A stretch of 64,000 nucleotides of DNA, taken from the NCBI RefSeq assembly GCF_016625195.1, contig NZ_JACVUP010000018.1:53444-117443 (forward strand), in the 5' to 3' direction. The notes beneath the pieces are model-generated. The model worked only from the letters and a program-made list of their open reading frames with translations, was not told where the DNA came from and ran no database searches. Numbering within the stretch: position 1 is the stretch's first letter; each line of letters opens with the position of its first letter. Both the position numbers and the translations under genes were made by a program. This DNA is from Erwinia sp. S63 (GTDB taxonomy: Bacteria > Pseudomonadota > Gammaproteobacteria > Enterobacterales > Enterobacteriaceae). Shown in pieces: positions 17,788 through 26,006 of this stretch.

Positions 17788-19008
17788 ATGACGGGATTAG
17801 CCGGAAAAAAAATTCTGCTCGGCGTCAGCGGCGGCATTGCTGCTTATAAAACACCCGAGCTGGTGCGTCGTCTGCGCGATCGCGGCGCTGACGTGCGTGT
17901 CATGATGACCGACGCAGCCAAAGCATTTATCACCCCGCTCAGCTTACAAGCCGTTTCCGGCTATCCGGTGCTGGATGACTTACTCGACCCCGCCGCCGAA
18001 GCCGCGATGGGCCACATCGAGCTAGCGAAATGGGCCGATCTGATTGTATTGGCCCCGGCAACTGCCGATTTGATTGCACGCATCACTGCTGGGATGGCTA
18101 ACGATTTGGTCACCACAGCTTGTCTCGCCAGTGCAGCGCCTCTGGCCATCGTGCCGGCCATGAACCAGCAGATGTATCGCGCTTCTATCACCCAGGAGAA
18201 TCTTCAGCGTCTGGATCAGCGAGGCGTTCTGATTTGGGGGCCGGATAGCGGCAGCCAGGCCTGCGGCGATATTGGTCCTGGTCGTATGCTCGATCCGCTG
18301 GCGATTGTCGCGCATGCGCTGGAATGGGCCGCGCCCGTCAACGATCTGCAACATCTCAACATTATGATCACCGCCGGCCCCACCCGTGAGGCACTGGACC
18401 CGGTCCGTTACATCAGCAATCACAGCTCCGGTAAAATGGGCTTTGCCATTGCCGCCGCGGCGGCAAAACGTGGCGCAACGGTGACGCTGGTCGCTGGCCC
18501 GGCCACGCTGCCTACGCCCGCTGGCGTGACACGTGTTGATGTGGGGAGTGCACTGGAAATGGAAGCGGCGGTGATGGCGCAAATCAGCCAACAACATATT
18601 TTCATTGCCAGCGCTGCCGTGGCAGACTACCGGGCGGCAAACATTGCCGCAGAGAAAATCAAAAAACAGGGTGGCGATGATAACGTCACACTGCAGTTGG
18701 TGAAGAACCCGGATATTGTCGCAGGCGTAGCGGCATTGCAGAAACATCGCCCTTACGTGGTGGGATTTGCTGCCGAAACCCAGAATGTGGAAGAATACGC
18801 GCGGCAAAAACGGGTGCGAAAAAACCTCGACCTGATTTGCGCTAACGATGTGGCGCAGGCAGGACAGGGATTCAATAGCGACACCAATGCTCTTCACCTT
18901 TTTTGGCAGGAAGGAGAGAAAGTCTTACCGCTCAGTGATAAGACGCTCCTTGGCCAACAATTAATAGACGAGATTGTCAGCCGTTATGATGAAAAAAATC
19001 GACGTTAA
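17788..19008 (+). CDS. coaBC: Bifunctional CoaBC (Dfp)
   Basis: Flavoprotein that makes phosphopantothenoylcysteine (CoaB, CTP-dependent) and decarboxylates it to 4'-phosphopantetheine (CoaC). The 406 residues include the N-terminal FMN-binding CoaC domain (GKKILLGVSGGIAAYKTPELVRRL; MGHIELAKWADLIVLAPAT with the active-site His about 75; PAMNQQMY; catalytic Cys in GSQACGDIGPGRML about 158) and the C-terminal CoaB domain (TAGPTREALDPVRYISNHSSGKMG about 193-216; the lysine-rich AAEKIKKQGGD about 287). The dut start lies 23 bp inside its 3' end. Confidence 0.97.
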   Translation: MTGLAGKKILLGVSGGIAAYKTPELVRRLRDRGADVRVMMTDAAKAFITPLSLQAVSGYPVLDDLLDPAAEAAMGHIELAKWADLIVLAPATADLIARITAGMANDLVTTACLASAAPLAIVPAMNQQMYRASITQENLQRLDQRGVLIWGPDSGSQACGDIGPGRMLDPLAIVAHALEWAAPVNDLQHLNIMITAGPTREALDPVRYISNHSSGKMGFAIAAAAAKRGATVTLVAGPATLPTPAGVTRVDVGSALEMEAAVMAQISQQHIFIASAAVADYRAANIAAEKIKKQGGDDNVTLQLVKNPDIVAGVAALQKHRPYVVGFAAETQNVEEYARQKRVRKNLDLICANDVAQAGQGFNSDTNALHLFWQEGEKVLPLSDKTLLGQQLIDEIVSRYDEKNRR

Positions 19009-19444
19009 AATTCTGGATGCGCGTGTGGGTAACGAATTCCCACTGCCAACTTATGCCACCTCAGGTTCTGCAGGCCTCGATCTGCGCGCCTGCCTTGATG
19101 GCGCACTGGAGATCACCCCAGGCATGACCACGCTGGTGCCAACCGGCCTGGCAATTCATATTGCTGACCCTTCGCTGGCCGCTGTGATTCTGCCACGCTC
19201 TGGCCTCGGCCATAAGCACGGTATCGTGCTGGGCAACCTGGTAGGCTTAATCGATTCCGATTATCAGGGCCAACTGATGGTTTCCGTCTGGAATCGTGGT
19301 CAGGATAGCTTCACGCTGCAGCCTGGTGACCGTTTGGCACAATTAGTCTTTGTTCCGGTGGTACAAGCCGAATTCAACCTGGTGGAAGATTTTGACACCA
19401 GCGATCGCGGCGCCGGCGGTTTCGGCCACTCTGGTCGTCAGTAA
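18986..19444 (+). CDS. dut: Deoxyuridine 5'-triphosphate nucleotidohydrolase (Dut)
   Basis: Trimeric dUTPase hydrolysing dUTP to dUMP, keeping uracil out of DNA and feeding thymidylate synthesis. The start at ATG 18986 (MMKKIDVKILDARVG) gives 152 residues, as in E. coli; an upstream TTG at 18974 is unlikely. The conserved dUTPase motifs are present: SAGLDLRAC, LPRSGLGHKHGIVLGNLVGLIDSDYQG, QLVFVPVVQAEFN and the C-terminal DRGAGGFGHSGRQ P-loop-like tail. It overlaps coaBC by 23 bp. Confidence 0.97.
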   Translation: MMKKIDVKILDARVGNEFPLPTYATSGSAGLDLRACLDGALEITPGMTTLVPTGLAIHIADPSLAAVILPRSGLGHKHGIVLGNLVGLIDSDYQGQLMVSVWNRGQDSFTLQPGDRLAQLVFVPVVQAEFNLVEDFDTSDRGAGGFGHSGRQ

Positions 19445-19559
19445 TACGCGACACTTTTCGCAAGCCATCTTTTTATCTCTCGTCGCCACGGGCCAAATCG
19501 CTTGTGGCTGACGAGGCTGTATTGCCTGTTTTTGGTGAATTTCAGGGGTCTTGAAGGTC

Positions 19560-20156
19560 ATGGCAGAAAAAAAAGCCGCGAAACGGAATCGTCGCGAAGA
19601 GATTTTGCAGGCGCTAGCGCAAATGCTGGAGTCGGGCGATGGCAGTCAGCGAATCACCACCGCCAAGCTGGCTGCCAATGTAGGCGTTTCGGAAGCGGCG
19701 CTCTATCGTCACTTCCCCAGCAAAACGCGTATGTTCGACAGCCTGATCGAGTTTATTGAAGACAGTCTGATTACCCGCATCAATCTAATCCTGAAAGACG
19801 AGAAAGAGACGCTCGCACGACTGCGTTTAATCGTGCAGCTGATTCTGGGATTTGGTGAGCGTAATCCGGGGCTGACGCGAATTCTGACCGGCCACGCACT
19901 GATGTTTGAACAGGATCGCCTGCAAGGGCGCATCAACCAACTGTTCGAACGTATCGAGGTGCAGCTGCGTCAGGTAATGCGAGAGAAGAAAATGCGAGAT
20001 GGTGAAGGCTTCCAGACTGATGAAACGCTGCTGGCGAGCCAGTTGCTGGCGTTCTGCGAAGGGTTGCTTTCCCGCTATGTGCGATCTGAGTTCCGCTATC
20101 GCCCAACCACTGATTTTGACAGCCGCTGGCCGCTGATTGCTGCACAGTTAGTGTAG
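19560..20156 (+). CDS. slmA: Nucleoid occlusion factor SlmA (TetR family)
   Basis: TetR-fold DNA-binding protein that binds SBS sites over the chromosome and blocks FtsZ assembly over the nucleoid. ATG 19560 gives MAEKKAAKRNRREEILQALAQML (198 residues, the E. coli length); the open frame reaches back to a TTG at 19551. The HTH is ITTAKLAANVGVSEAALYRHFPSKTRMFDSLIEF (about 33-66). The rest is near-identical to E. coli SlmA (GFGERNPGLTRILTGHALMFEQDRLQGRINQLFERIE). Converges on pyrE. Confidence 0.97.
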   Translation: MAEKKAAKRNRREEILQALAQMLESGDGSQRITTAKLAANVGVSEAALYRHFPSKTRMFDSLIEFIEDSLITRINLILKDEKETLARLRLIVQLILGFGERNPGLTRILTGHALMFEQDRLQGRINQLFERIEVQLRQVMREKKMRDGEGFQTDETLLASQLLAFCEGLLSRYVRSEFRYRPTTDFDSRWPLIAAQLV

Positions 20157-20191
20157 CGATTCGGCGTGCGATACAACACAGTGGTGCATCA

Positions 20192-20217
20192 CACGGTCGC
20201 CAGCGATGGCGACCGTG
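20192..20217. terminator. Hairpin between convergent slmA and pyrE
   Basis: Perfect 10-bp arms CACGGTCGCC/GGCGACCGTG around AGCGAT. No good U-run follows on either strand, so it may be a weak bidirectional terminator or a 3'-end protecting hairpin. Confidence 0.5.
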
Positions 20218-20232
20218 ATAAAAGCCGCGGTG

Positions 20233-20874
20233 TTAAATACCGTACTCTTTACGATATGCCCGCACTTTCGCCAGATGGTCCGCCATTTCCGGCTTCTCTT
20301 CGAGGTAATCAATCAGTTCCGCCAGCGTAATGATCGCCGTCACCTTGCACTGATAGTCACGTTCCACTTCCTGAATTGCGGAAATATCACTGCGGCCGCG
20401 CTCCTGGCGATCCAGCGAAATCATTACGCCTGCCAGCGTGGCATTATGCGCGCTGATGATATCCATCGATTCACGAATAGCGGTACCCGCGGTGATCACA
20501 TCATCCACCAGCATCACTTTACCCTGCAGCGGGCTACCGACCAGCAAGCCGCCTTCACCGTGGTCTTTGGCTTCTTTACGATTGAAGCAGTAAGGCACAT
20601 CGCGATCATGATGATCGGCCAGTGCGACGGCCGTAGTGGTGGCAATCGGAATCCCTTTGTAGGCCGGGCCAAACAGCAGATCGAAATCAACGCCGCCATC
20701 CACCAGCGCCTGCGCATAGAAACGTCCCAGCAGCGCTAAGTCACGTCCGGTGTTGAACAAACCGGCATTAAAGAAGTACGGGCTTTTACGACCCGATTTC
20801 AGGGTGAACTCACCAAACTTCAGCACCCCTTTGTTCAGGGCGAATTCAATAAACTGACGCTGCCAGGCTTTCAT
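20233..20874 (-). CDS. pyrE: Orotate phosphoribosyltransferase (PyrE)
   Basis: Converts orotate plus PRPP to OMP in pyrimidine synthesis. The protein has 213 residues, as in E. coli. The PRPP loop is KVMLVDDVITAGTAIRESMDII (about 118-139). GRKSPYFFNAGLFNTGRDLALLGRFYAQAL and FGPAYKGIPIATTTAVALA are also typical. It lies downstream of rph with an attenuator between them, so its expression should fall when UTP is high. Confidence 0.97.
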   Translation of the reverse strand: MKAWQRQFIEFALNKGVLKFGEFTLKSGRKSPYFFNAGLFNTGRDLALLGRFYAQALVDGGVDFDLLFGPAYKGIPIATTTAVALADHHDRDVPYCFNRKEAKDHGEGGLLVGSPLQGKVMLVDDVITAGTAIRESMDIISAHNATLAGVMISLDRQERGRSDISAIQEVERDYQCKVTAIITLAELIDYLEEKPEMADHLAKVRAYRKEYGI

Positions 20875-20890
20875 TTCTCACTCCTCAAAT

Positions 20891-20920
20891 AAAGAAAAGG
20901 CGACTCTCTGGTCGCCTGTT
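20891..20920 (-). promoter_or_regulatory. pyrE UTP-sensitive attenuator
   Basis: On the minus strand, between rph and pyrE, AACAGGCGAC-CAGAGA-GTCGCC is followed by TTTTCTTT: a G+C-rich hairpin with a U-run ending about 16 nt before the pyrE start. This is the same position and form as the E. coli rph-pyrE attenuator, where coupling of rph translation to UTP-limited transcription decides read-through. Confidence 0.85.
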
Positions 20921-20923
20921 ATA

Positions 20924-21640
20924 TCAATTTGTTAGCGCTGCTTTTTGCGCCTGAATCAACTGCTCAATGCCGCCTCGCGCTATCGCCAGCAGCTGCAGCA
21001 ATTCTTCATGGCTGAACGGTTCACCTTCGGCGGTGCCCTGCACTTCAATCATGCGGCCATCTTCGGTCATCACTACGTTCATATCGGTATCAGCCGCAGA
21101 ATCTTCCACGTACTCCAGATCGCACAGCGCTTCACCGCCAACGATACCGACTGAAATCGCCGCCACCATGCCTTTTAACGGGCTGGCTTTCAGCTTACCG
21201 GCCGCGACCAGCGCATTCAGCGCATCGGCCAACGCCACGCAAGCACCGGTAATTGACGCGGTACGCGTACCGCCATCGGCCTGAATCACATCGCAGTCCA
21301 GCGTAATGGTAAACTCGCCCAGCGCGTCCAAATCAACAGCGGCACGCAGCGAGCGGGCAATCAGACGTTGAATCTCCAGCGTACGACCACCTTGCTTGCC
21401 TTTGGCCGCTTCACGCGCCATACGGCTATGGGTGGAACGCGGCAGCATGCCGTATTCAGCGGTGATCCAGCCCTGACCTTTACCTTTGAGGAAACGTGGC
21501 ACACCTTCTTCAACGGTGGCGGTGCACAGCACTTTGGTTTCACCGAATTCAACCAGCACAGAACCTTCTGCATGTTTGGTGTAGTGACGAGTGAGGGTGA
21601 CGGGACGCACTTCAGATGCGTTACGGCCTGCTGGACGCAT
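20924..21640 (-). CDS. rph: Ribonuclease PH (Rph), intact
   Basis: Phosphorolytic 3'-5' exoribonuclease trimming tRNA 3' ends. The protein has 238 residues and is full length, unlike the frameshifted rph of E. coli K-12. Conserved features: MRPAGRNASEVRPVTLTRHYTKHAEGSVLVEFG at the start, GMLPRSTHSRMAREAAKGKQGGRTLEIQRLIARSLRAAVD (about 65-104), and the phosphate-site region LDCDVIQADGGTRTASITGA (about 113-132). An intact 3' end matters for the pyrE attenuator downstream. Confidence 0.97.
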   Translation of the reverse strand: MRPAGRNASEVRPVTLTRHYTKHAEGSVLVEFGETKVLCTATVEEGVPRFLKGKGQGWITAEYGMLPRSTHSRMAREAAKGKQGGRTLEIQRLIARSLRAAVDLDALGEFTITLDCDVIQADGGTRTASITGACVALADALNALVAAGKLKASPLKGMVAAISVGIVGGEALCDLEYVEDSAADTDMNVVMTEDGRMIEVQGTAEGEPFSHEELLQLLAIARGGIEQLIQAQKAALTN

Positions 21641-21783
21641 GGTTTCTCTCCGGCTTGCTTAGGTTTGGCTGCGCATTATACGGACTTCATGCGCGGCTGT
21701 CCTGCTTACATGCGGCACTTTTCCCGGATGAAATTTCGCCTCAGCTGTGGCTAAATGCGCCCTTTCCTCCAATAAAAAGACAA

Positions 21784-22971
21784 ATGATGACAGCGATACT
21801 CCATTTCCTGCTGGCGCTGGTGGTGATCTTCGCCCTTGCGCTGTTGGTCAGTCATGACCGCAAACTGATTCGTCCGCGTTTTATTATTCAATTGCTGGTT
21901 GTTGAAGCGGCACTGGGTTGGTTCTTCCTGCATTCTGCGGGCGGCCAGTCAGTAGTGACCGCTGTCGGCGGCTTCTTCGAAACCTTATTAACTTTTGCTG
22001 CGCAAGGCACCGATTTTGTGTTCGGCAATATGGCGAAACAGGGGCTGGCGTTTATCTTCCTCGGCGTGCTCTGCCCGATTGTGTTCATTTCCGCCCTGAT
22101 CGGCATTTTGCAACACTGGCGTATTCTGCCGTTATTGATTCGTCTGGTCGGCACCCTGCTGTCAAAGGTGAACGGGATGGGCAAACTTGAATCGTTCAAT
22201 GCCGTGAGTACGCTGATTCTGGGTCAGTCGGAGAACTTCATCGCCTATAAAGGTATCCTCGGCGATATCTCCGCACCGCGCATGTACACCATGGCCGCAA
22301 CGGCCATGTCGACGGTATCACTGTCGATTGTCGGTGCTTACATGTCGATGATTGATGCGAAATATGTGGTTGCCGCGCTGCTGCTGAATATGTTCAGTAC
22401 CTTCATCATCCTGTCGATCATCAATCCGACGCGCCCGGAAAATGAAGAGCACATCGCACTGGATAAGCTGCACGAAGATCAAAGCTTCTTTGAAATGCTG
22501 GGCGAGTACATCCTTGCCGGTTTTAAGGTGGCGATGATTATTCTGGCGATGCTGATTGGTTTTATCGCCCTGATTGCTGCCATTAATGCTCTGTTCGCTG
22601 CGGTGTTTGGCTATAGCTTCCAGCAACTGCTGGGCTATGTCTTTTATCCGTTTGCGTGGTTGATTGGCGTTCCTTCCGCCGATGCGCTGCAGGCAGCAAG
22701 CATCATGGCAACCAAGCTGGTAGCTAATGAGTTCGTCGCCATGATTGAGCTGAAGAAAGTCGCTGCTGAAATGTCACCGCGCGGTCTCGGCATTCTGTCC
22801 GTGTTCCTGGTGTCATTTGCTAACTTTGCTTCAATTGGCATTGTGGCGGGAGCGATTAAAGGTCTGAACGAGCGCCAGGGCAATGTAGTATCGCGCTTTG
22901 GCTGGAAGCTGGTTTATGGTTCCACGCTGGTAAGCCTGCTGTCAGCCGCGTTTGCGGGATTATTCATTTAA
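21784..22971 (+). CDS. Concentrative nucleoside transporter, NupC/NupX type
   Basis: Inner-membrane H+-coupled nucleoside importer of the CNT family. ATG 21784 gives 395 residues; the open frame extends 56 codons upstream over the rph promoter, where it does not look like transporter. Alternating hydrophobic segments (about eight to ten) are present, with the family motifs LSKVNGMGKLESFNAVSTLILGQSENFIAYK (about 120-150), TMAATAMSTVSLSIVGAYM (about 161-179), IMATKLVANEFVAMIELKKV and FANFASIGIVAGAIKGLNE. It closely resembles E. coli NupC, which lies elsewhere in that genome; here a CNT gene is inserted between rph and yicC. Confidence 0.92.
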   Translation: MMTAILHFLLALVVIFALALLVSHDRKLIRPRFIIQLLVVEAALGWFFLHSAGGQSVVTAVGGFFETLLTFAAQGTDFVFGNMAKQGLAFIFLGVLCPIVFISALIGILQHWRILPLLIRLVGTLLSKVNGMGKLESFNAVSTLILGQSENFIAYKGILGDISAPRMYTMAATAMSTVSLSIVGAYMSMIDAKYVVAALLLNMFSTFIILSIINPTRPENEEHIALDKLHEDQSFFEMLGEYILAGFKVAMIILAMLIGFIALIAAINALFAAVFGYSFQQLLGYVFYPFAWLIGVPSADALQAASIMATKLVANEFVAMIELKKVAAEMSPRGLGILSVFLVSFANFASIGIVAGAIKGLNERQGNVVSRFGWKLVYGSTLVSLLSAAFAGLFI

Positions 22972-22979
22972 TGACAGAC

Positions 22980-23029
22980 GAGCGGCCAGCAAGCCGCTCT
23001 TAACGGGGCCGCACTCATCAAAGCGGCCC
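22980..23029. terminator. Two tandem hairpins between convergent genes
   Basis: GAGCGGC-CAGCAA-GCCGCTC (22980-22999) and a second imperfect stem GGGCCGC/GCGGCCC (23006-23029) lie between the transporter and the convergent lipoprotein gene. Neither has a good U-run. Confidence 0.4.
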
Positions 23030-23038
23030 TGTTCTGAT

Positions 23039-23482
23039 TCAGAACGCGACACACACCAGCGAATCGACGCGCATCACCGATTCTTGCTCGAAGCGCTTTT
23101 TATAAATATCGCGCAGCGCATTGATACTGTCAGAACTTGCGCGGTCCGGCTGATGAATCAGCATCAATGCCTTGCTGTTTTCACGCGCCAGCTTTCCGCC
23201 CTCGCCCAGCCACTGGCCTTTGCCGTCATACACTGAAAGCCCATCTTTAAATCGTGGCGTAACGTCGCTATCGACAAATTGCTGCCATTCGCTGCCGCTG
23301 ACGACGCCGCCTTTCGGCTTGTTCATCCCAAACCACAGGGTGGTTTGCATCATGATATCTCCTGAGCCGCACACGGCAACGGGAGCGGTATTCGGTGGAA
23401 TCTGTTCAGGAGGTGCAGCGGGTGTCTGGCATCCGGCCAGAAAGAAGACGAGCGCCAACGGCATCGCCAATTTATTCAGCAT
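23039..23482 (-). CDS. DUF3574-type lipoprotein
   Basis: Predicted lipoprotein of 147 residues. The N-terminus MLNKLAMPLALVFFLAGCQTP is a signal with lipobox L-A-G-C; the lipidated Cys is residue 18. The mature part has IMMQTTLWFGMNKPKGGVVSGSEWQQFVDSDVTPRF, GLSVYDGKGQWLGEGGKLARENSKALMLIH and NALRDIYKKRFEQESVMRVDSLVCVAF, the pattern I associate with DUF3574; its function is unknown. GAGG is 5 nt before the ATG at 23482; the ATG one codon earlier (23485) is too close to it. It is divergent from yicC and not present at this place in E. coli. Confidence 0.7.
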   Translation of the reverse strand: MLNKLAMPLALVFFLAGCQTPAAPPEQIPPNTAPVAVCGSGDIMMQTTLWFGMNKPKGGVVSGSEWQQFVDSDVTPRFKDGLSVYDGKGQWLGEGGKLARENSKALMLIHQPDRASSDSINALRDIYKKRFEQESVMRVDSLVCVAF

Positions 23483-23656
23483 CATAGCCTCAGACTGTTT
23501 AAGTATCACACTGGACATCATAGGGTGTGAATGGCGGATACGTCATCCTTTTCACTGAAAGTTGCGCGCGGCGTGAGCTCATTGCGCTTATGCCTATCAT
23601 GGTTTGGCTGCCGTCACTATAATGCGAGGAACATTCCTGAAAATGAGTACAAGCTT

Positions 23657-24520
23657 ATGATCCGCAGCATGACCGCCTACGCCCGCCGCGAAGCAAAAGG
23701 CCACTGGGGCAGCGCCGCCTGGGAAATCCGTTCGGTAAACCAACGCTATCTGGAAACTTACATCCGTCTGCCGGAACAATTTCGTAGCCTGGAGCCGGTA
23801 ATCCGCGAACGTATTCGTAATCGCCTGACGCGCGGTAAAATCGAGTGCAACCTGCGCTTTGATGCCGACCCAAGTGCGCAAGGTGAGCTGCAACTGAATG
23901 AAGCTTTAGCGAAACAGCTGGTGCGATCCGCTAACTGGGTGAAATTGCAGACCGACGAAGGCGCGATTAATCCGCTGGATATTTTGCGCTGGCCTGGCGT
24001 GATGTCGGCTCAGGAACAGGATCTTGATGCGATTAATACCGAGTTGCTGGCTGCACTGGACGGTGCTCTGGATGACTTTATTATTGCACGTGAAAGCGAA
24101 GGTACCGCGCTCAAGTCGCTGATTGAGCAGCGCTTAGAAGGCGTGTCGCTGGAAGTCAGCAAAGTGCGTGCGCAAATGCCGGAAGTGGTGAAATGGCAGC
24201 GTGAACGCCTGGTCAGCAAGCTGGAAGAAGCCGAAGTGCAGTTGGAAAACACGCGCCTTGAGCAAGAACTCGTCATGATGGCGCAGCGCATTGATGTGGC
24301 AGAAGAGCTGGATCGTCTGGATGCGCACGTCAAAGAGACCTACAACATCCTGAAGAAGAAAGAAGCGGTTGGCCGCCGTCTCGACTTTATGATGCAAGAG
24401 TTCAATCGTGAGTCGAACACGCTGGCCTCTAAGTCGATCAATGCCGATATCACTGCGTCAGCTATCGAGCTGAAGGTATTGATTGAGCAGATGCGCGAGC
24501 AGATTCAGAACATCGAATAA
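23657..24520 (+). CDS. yicC: YicC family endoribonuclease-like protein
   Basis: A 287-residue protein nearly identical in layout to E. coli YicC: it begins MIRSMTAYARREAKGHWGSAAWEIRSVNQRYLETYIRLPEQFRSLEP and ends KSINADITASAIELKVLIEQMREQIQNIE. YicC proteins have been described as RNases acting on RNA, including small RNAs. The C-terminal DUF1732 segment (RIDVAEELDRLDAHVKETYNILKKKEAVGRRLDFMMQEFNRESNTLASKS) is the most conserved. ATG 23657 is chosen; the frame is open 42 codons further up over the divergent lipoprotein start. A TATAAT hexamer is at 23618-23623. Confidence 0.93.
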   Translation: MIRSMTAYARREAKGHWGSAAWEIRSVNQRYLETYIRLPEQFRSLEPVIRERIRNRLTRGKIECNLRFDADPSAQGELQLNEALAKQLVRSANWVKLQTDEGAINPLDILRWPGVMSAQEQDLDAINTELLAALDGALDDFIIARESEGTALKSLIEQRLEGVSLEVSKVRAQMPEVVKWQRERLVSKLEEAEVQLENTRLEQELVMMAQRIDVAEELDRLDAHVKETYNILKKKEAVGRRLDFMMQEFNRESNTLASKSINADITASAIELKVLIEQMREQIQNIE

Positions 24521-24540
24521 CACCTCATTCGGCTGGTGTT

Positions 24541-24568
24541 AAAAAAGCCCGGTGACCCGGGCTTTTTT
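24541..24568 (+). terminator. Rho-independent terminator after yicC
   Basis: A-run, stem AGCCCGG/CCGGGCT with short loop TGAC, then TTTTTT. Flanking A- and T-runs make it possibly bidirectional. Confidence 0.9.
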
Positions 24569-24569
24569 G

Positions 24570-24943
24570 CCCGCTCATCATGCCCAGCACGTTTCATTTA
24601 TCCTCTAGACCAATTTGCAGACTTTTCAATGTAAAGATTGTGAAAGCTTTGATGATGATGCATGTCAATGGCTGACCAAACATGACTGTTAATCAACCTT
24701 ATGGACTATCACAGTAAGCAATTATGCTGTTGTTTATCATCAATTATTTATTTTTATTCCATGAATCTTCCGTTGAAAATACGCTTCCTCAATGAAACCT
24801 CTCAATCCTAAAGATTGCAGAGATTACGTTTCTTTGAGGGCACTATTTGCTAATCTACTGGTCGTAATTAACACAGCCGTACCGCCAGGAATTCATGGAC
24901 ACCCTTCTTTGTGCGATACACCCACTCTTTCCCTGAAGGCGTT
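24570..24943 (+). promoter_or_regulatory. Long lpxP leader region with candidate promoter and 13-codon upstream ORF
   Basis: A 374-bp gene-free AT-rich stretch. An extended -10 TGC-TAATCT (24848-24856) has no good -35. A short ORF at 24895-24936 (MDTLLCAIHPLFP, stop TGA) has AGGA upstream and ends 7 nt before the lpxP ATG, with its stop overlapping the lpxP ribosome-binding site AAGG. It may be a leader peptide or coupling device. E. coli lpxP is cold-induced; nothing here proves that for this gene. The rest holds no recognisable feature. Confidence 0.4.
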
Positions 24944-25867
24944 ATGAAGAAAAACGGGCAGTTCAATTCTAAACTTTTGCATCCCCGCTACTGGTTTACC
25001 TGGTTTGGGCTGGGTGTGCTGTGGCTGCTGGTGCAGCTTCCCTATCCTATTTTAATTCGGCTTGGCGCCTCTGCCGGCAAGCTGTCGCGTCACTTTCTGA
25101 AGCGTCGTGAGCGCATTACCCGCCGCAATATTGAACTCTGCTTCCCGCATATCAATGAGGAAGATAAAGAAGTATTGATCGCCGGTAACTTCGAATCCCT
25201 CGGCATGGCGCTGGCTGAAACCGGCATTGCCTGGTTCTGGTCGGATGCACGCGTCCGCCGCTATTTTCAGGTTGAAGGCCTCCACAACCTGCAAAATGCG
25301 CAGCAAAACCATCGCGGCGTGATGGCGATTGGTGTGCATTTCATGTCGCTTGAGTTGGGTGGCCGCATTACCGGACTGTGTCAGCCAATGATGGCGATGT
25401 ATCGCCCGCACAATAATCAGGCAATGGAGTGGGCGCAGACGAAAGGTCGCATGCGATCAAATAAGGCGATGATTGATCGTCGCGATCTGCGCGGTATGGT
25501 GCAGGCTTTGAAACAGGGCGAAGCCGTCTGGTTCGCGCCGGATCAGGATTACGGCCCGAAAGGCAGCGTGTTCGCACCGCTGTTTGCTGTCGAGAAAGCG
25601 GCAACGACCAATGGCACCTTCGTATTATCCCGTCTGGCCAAACCGGCCATGCTGACCATTGTGCTGATTCGTAACAGTGATAAGAGCGGTTATCAGCTTA
25701 TCATTCAACCGGAGCTGCAAAACTATCCGTATGAAGATGAAGCGGCTGCCGCGGCTTACATGAATAAAGTGATCGAGAAAGAGATCCTGCGCGCACCTGA
25801 GCAGTACCTATGGCTGCACCGCCGCTTTAAAACCCGTCCACCGGGTGAAGCGTCACTTTACGTCTAA
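24944..25867 (+). CDS. lpxP: Kdo2-lipid IVA acyltransferase, LpxP (palmitoleoyl) type
   Basis: Late acyltransferase of lipid A synthesis; LpxP replaces laurate by palmitoleate at low temperature in E. coli. ATG 24944 with AAGG 5 nt upstream gives 307 residues. It has an N-terminal membrane anchor (RYWFTWFGLGVLWLLVQLPYPILI), the catalytic HX4E motif in GVHFMSLELGG (about 133), YRPHNNQAMEWAQTKGRMRSNKAMIDRRDLRGMVQALK, WFAPDQDYGPKGSVFAPLFAVEKAATTNGTFVLSRLAKPAM and the end APEQYLWLHRRFKTRPPGEASLYV. MSLELGGR and FAPDQDYG fit LpxP better than LpxL. It lies between yicC and an efflux lipoprotein, not at the E. coli location. Confidence 0.88.
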   Translation: MKKNGQFNSKLLHPRYWFTWFGLGVLWLLVQLPYPILIRLGASAGKLSRHFLKRRERITRRNIELCFPHINEEDKEVLIAGNFESLGMALAETGIAWFWSDARVRRYFQVEGLHNLQNAQQNHRGVMAIGVHFMSLELGGRITGLCQPMMAMYRPHNNQAMEWAQTKGRMRSNKAMIDRRDLRGMVQALKQGEAVWFAPDQDYGPKGSVFAPLFAVEKAATTNGTFVLSRLAKPAMLTIVLIRNSDKSGYQLIIQPELQNYPYEDEAAAAAYMNKVIEKEILRAPEQYLWLHRRFKTRPPGEASLYV

Positions 25868-25876
25868 TCTGTTGAT

Positions 25877-25898
25877 GCAGCAGGCCTTCGCCTGCTGC
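25877..25898 (+). terminator. Hairpin after lpxP
   Basis: Perfect 9-bp arms GCAGCAGGC/GCCTGCTGC with loop CTTC, 10 bp after the lpxP stop. The tail CCCCTTCT is pyrimidine-rich but not a proper U-run, so termination strength is uncertain. Confidence 0.5.
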
Positions 25899-26006
25899 CC
25901 CTTCTGCACTGCTCACATTTACCAACCATTCTTAACGAAAAACAGGTTTGTCAAAAATTGCACAGACTCATGTAATGGTCTGCTCTCTTCTATTCTGACC
26001 TAAAAC

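Noticed and set aside
18022..18897. 291-codon open frame antisense to coaBC
   Set aside because: Shadow frame of a well-conserved gene; no ribosome site and no recognisable protein.
20192..20217. Calling the slmA-pyrE hairpin a full terminator
   Set aside because: Perfect stem but no U-run on either strand; listed only as a weak or protective hairpin.
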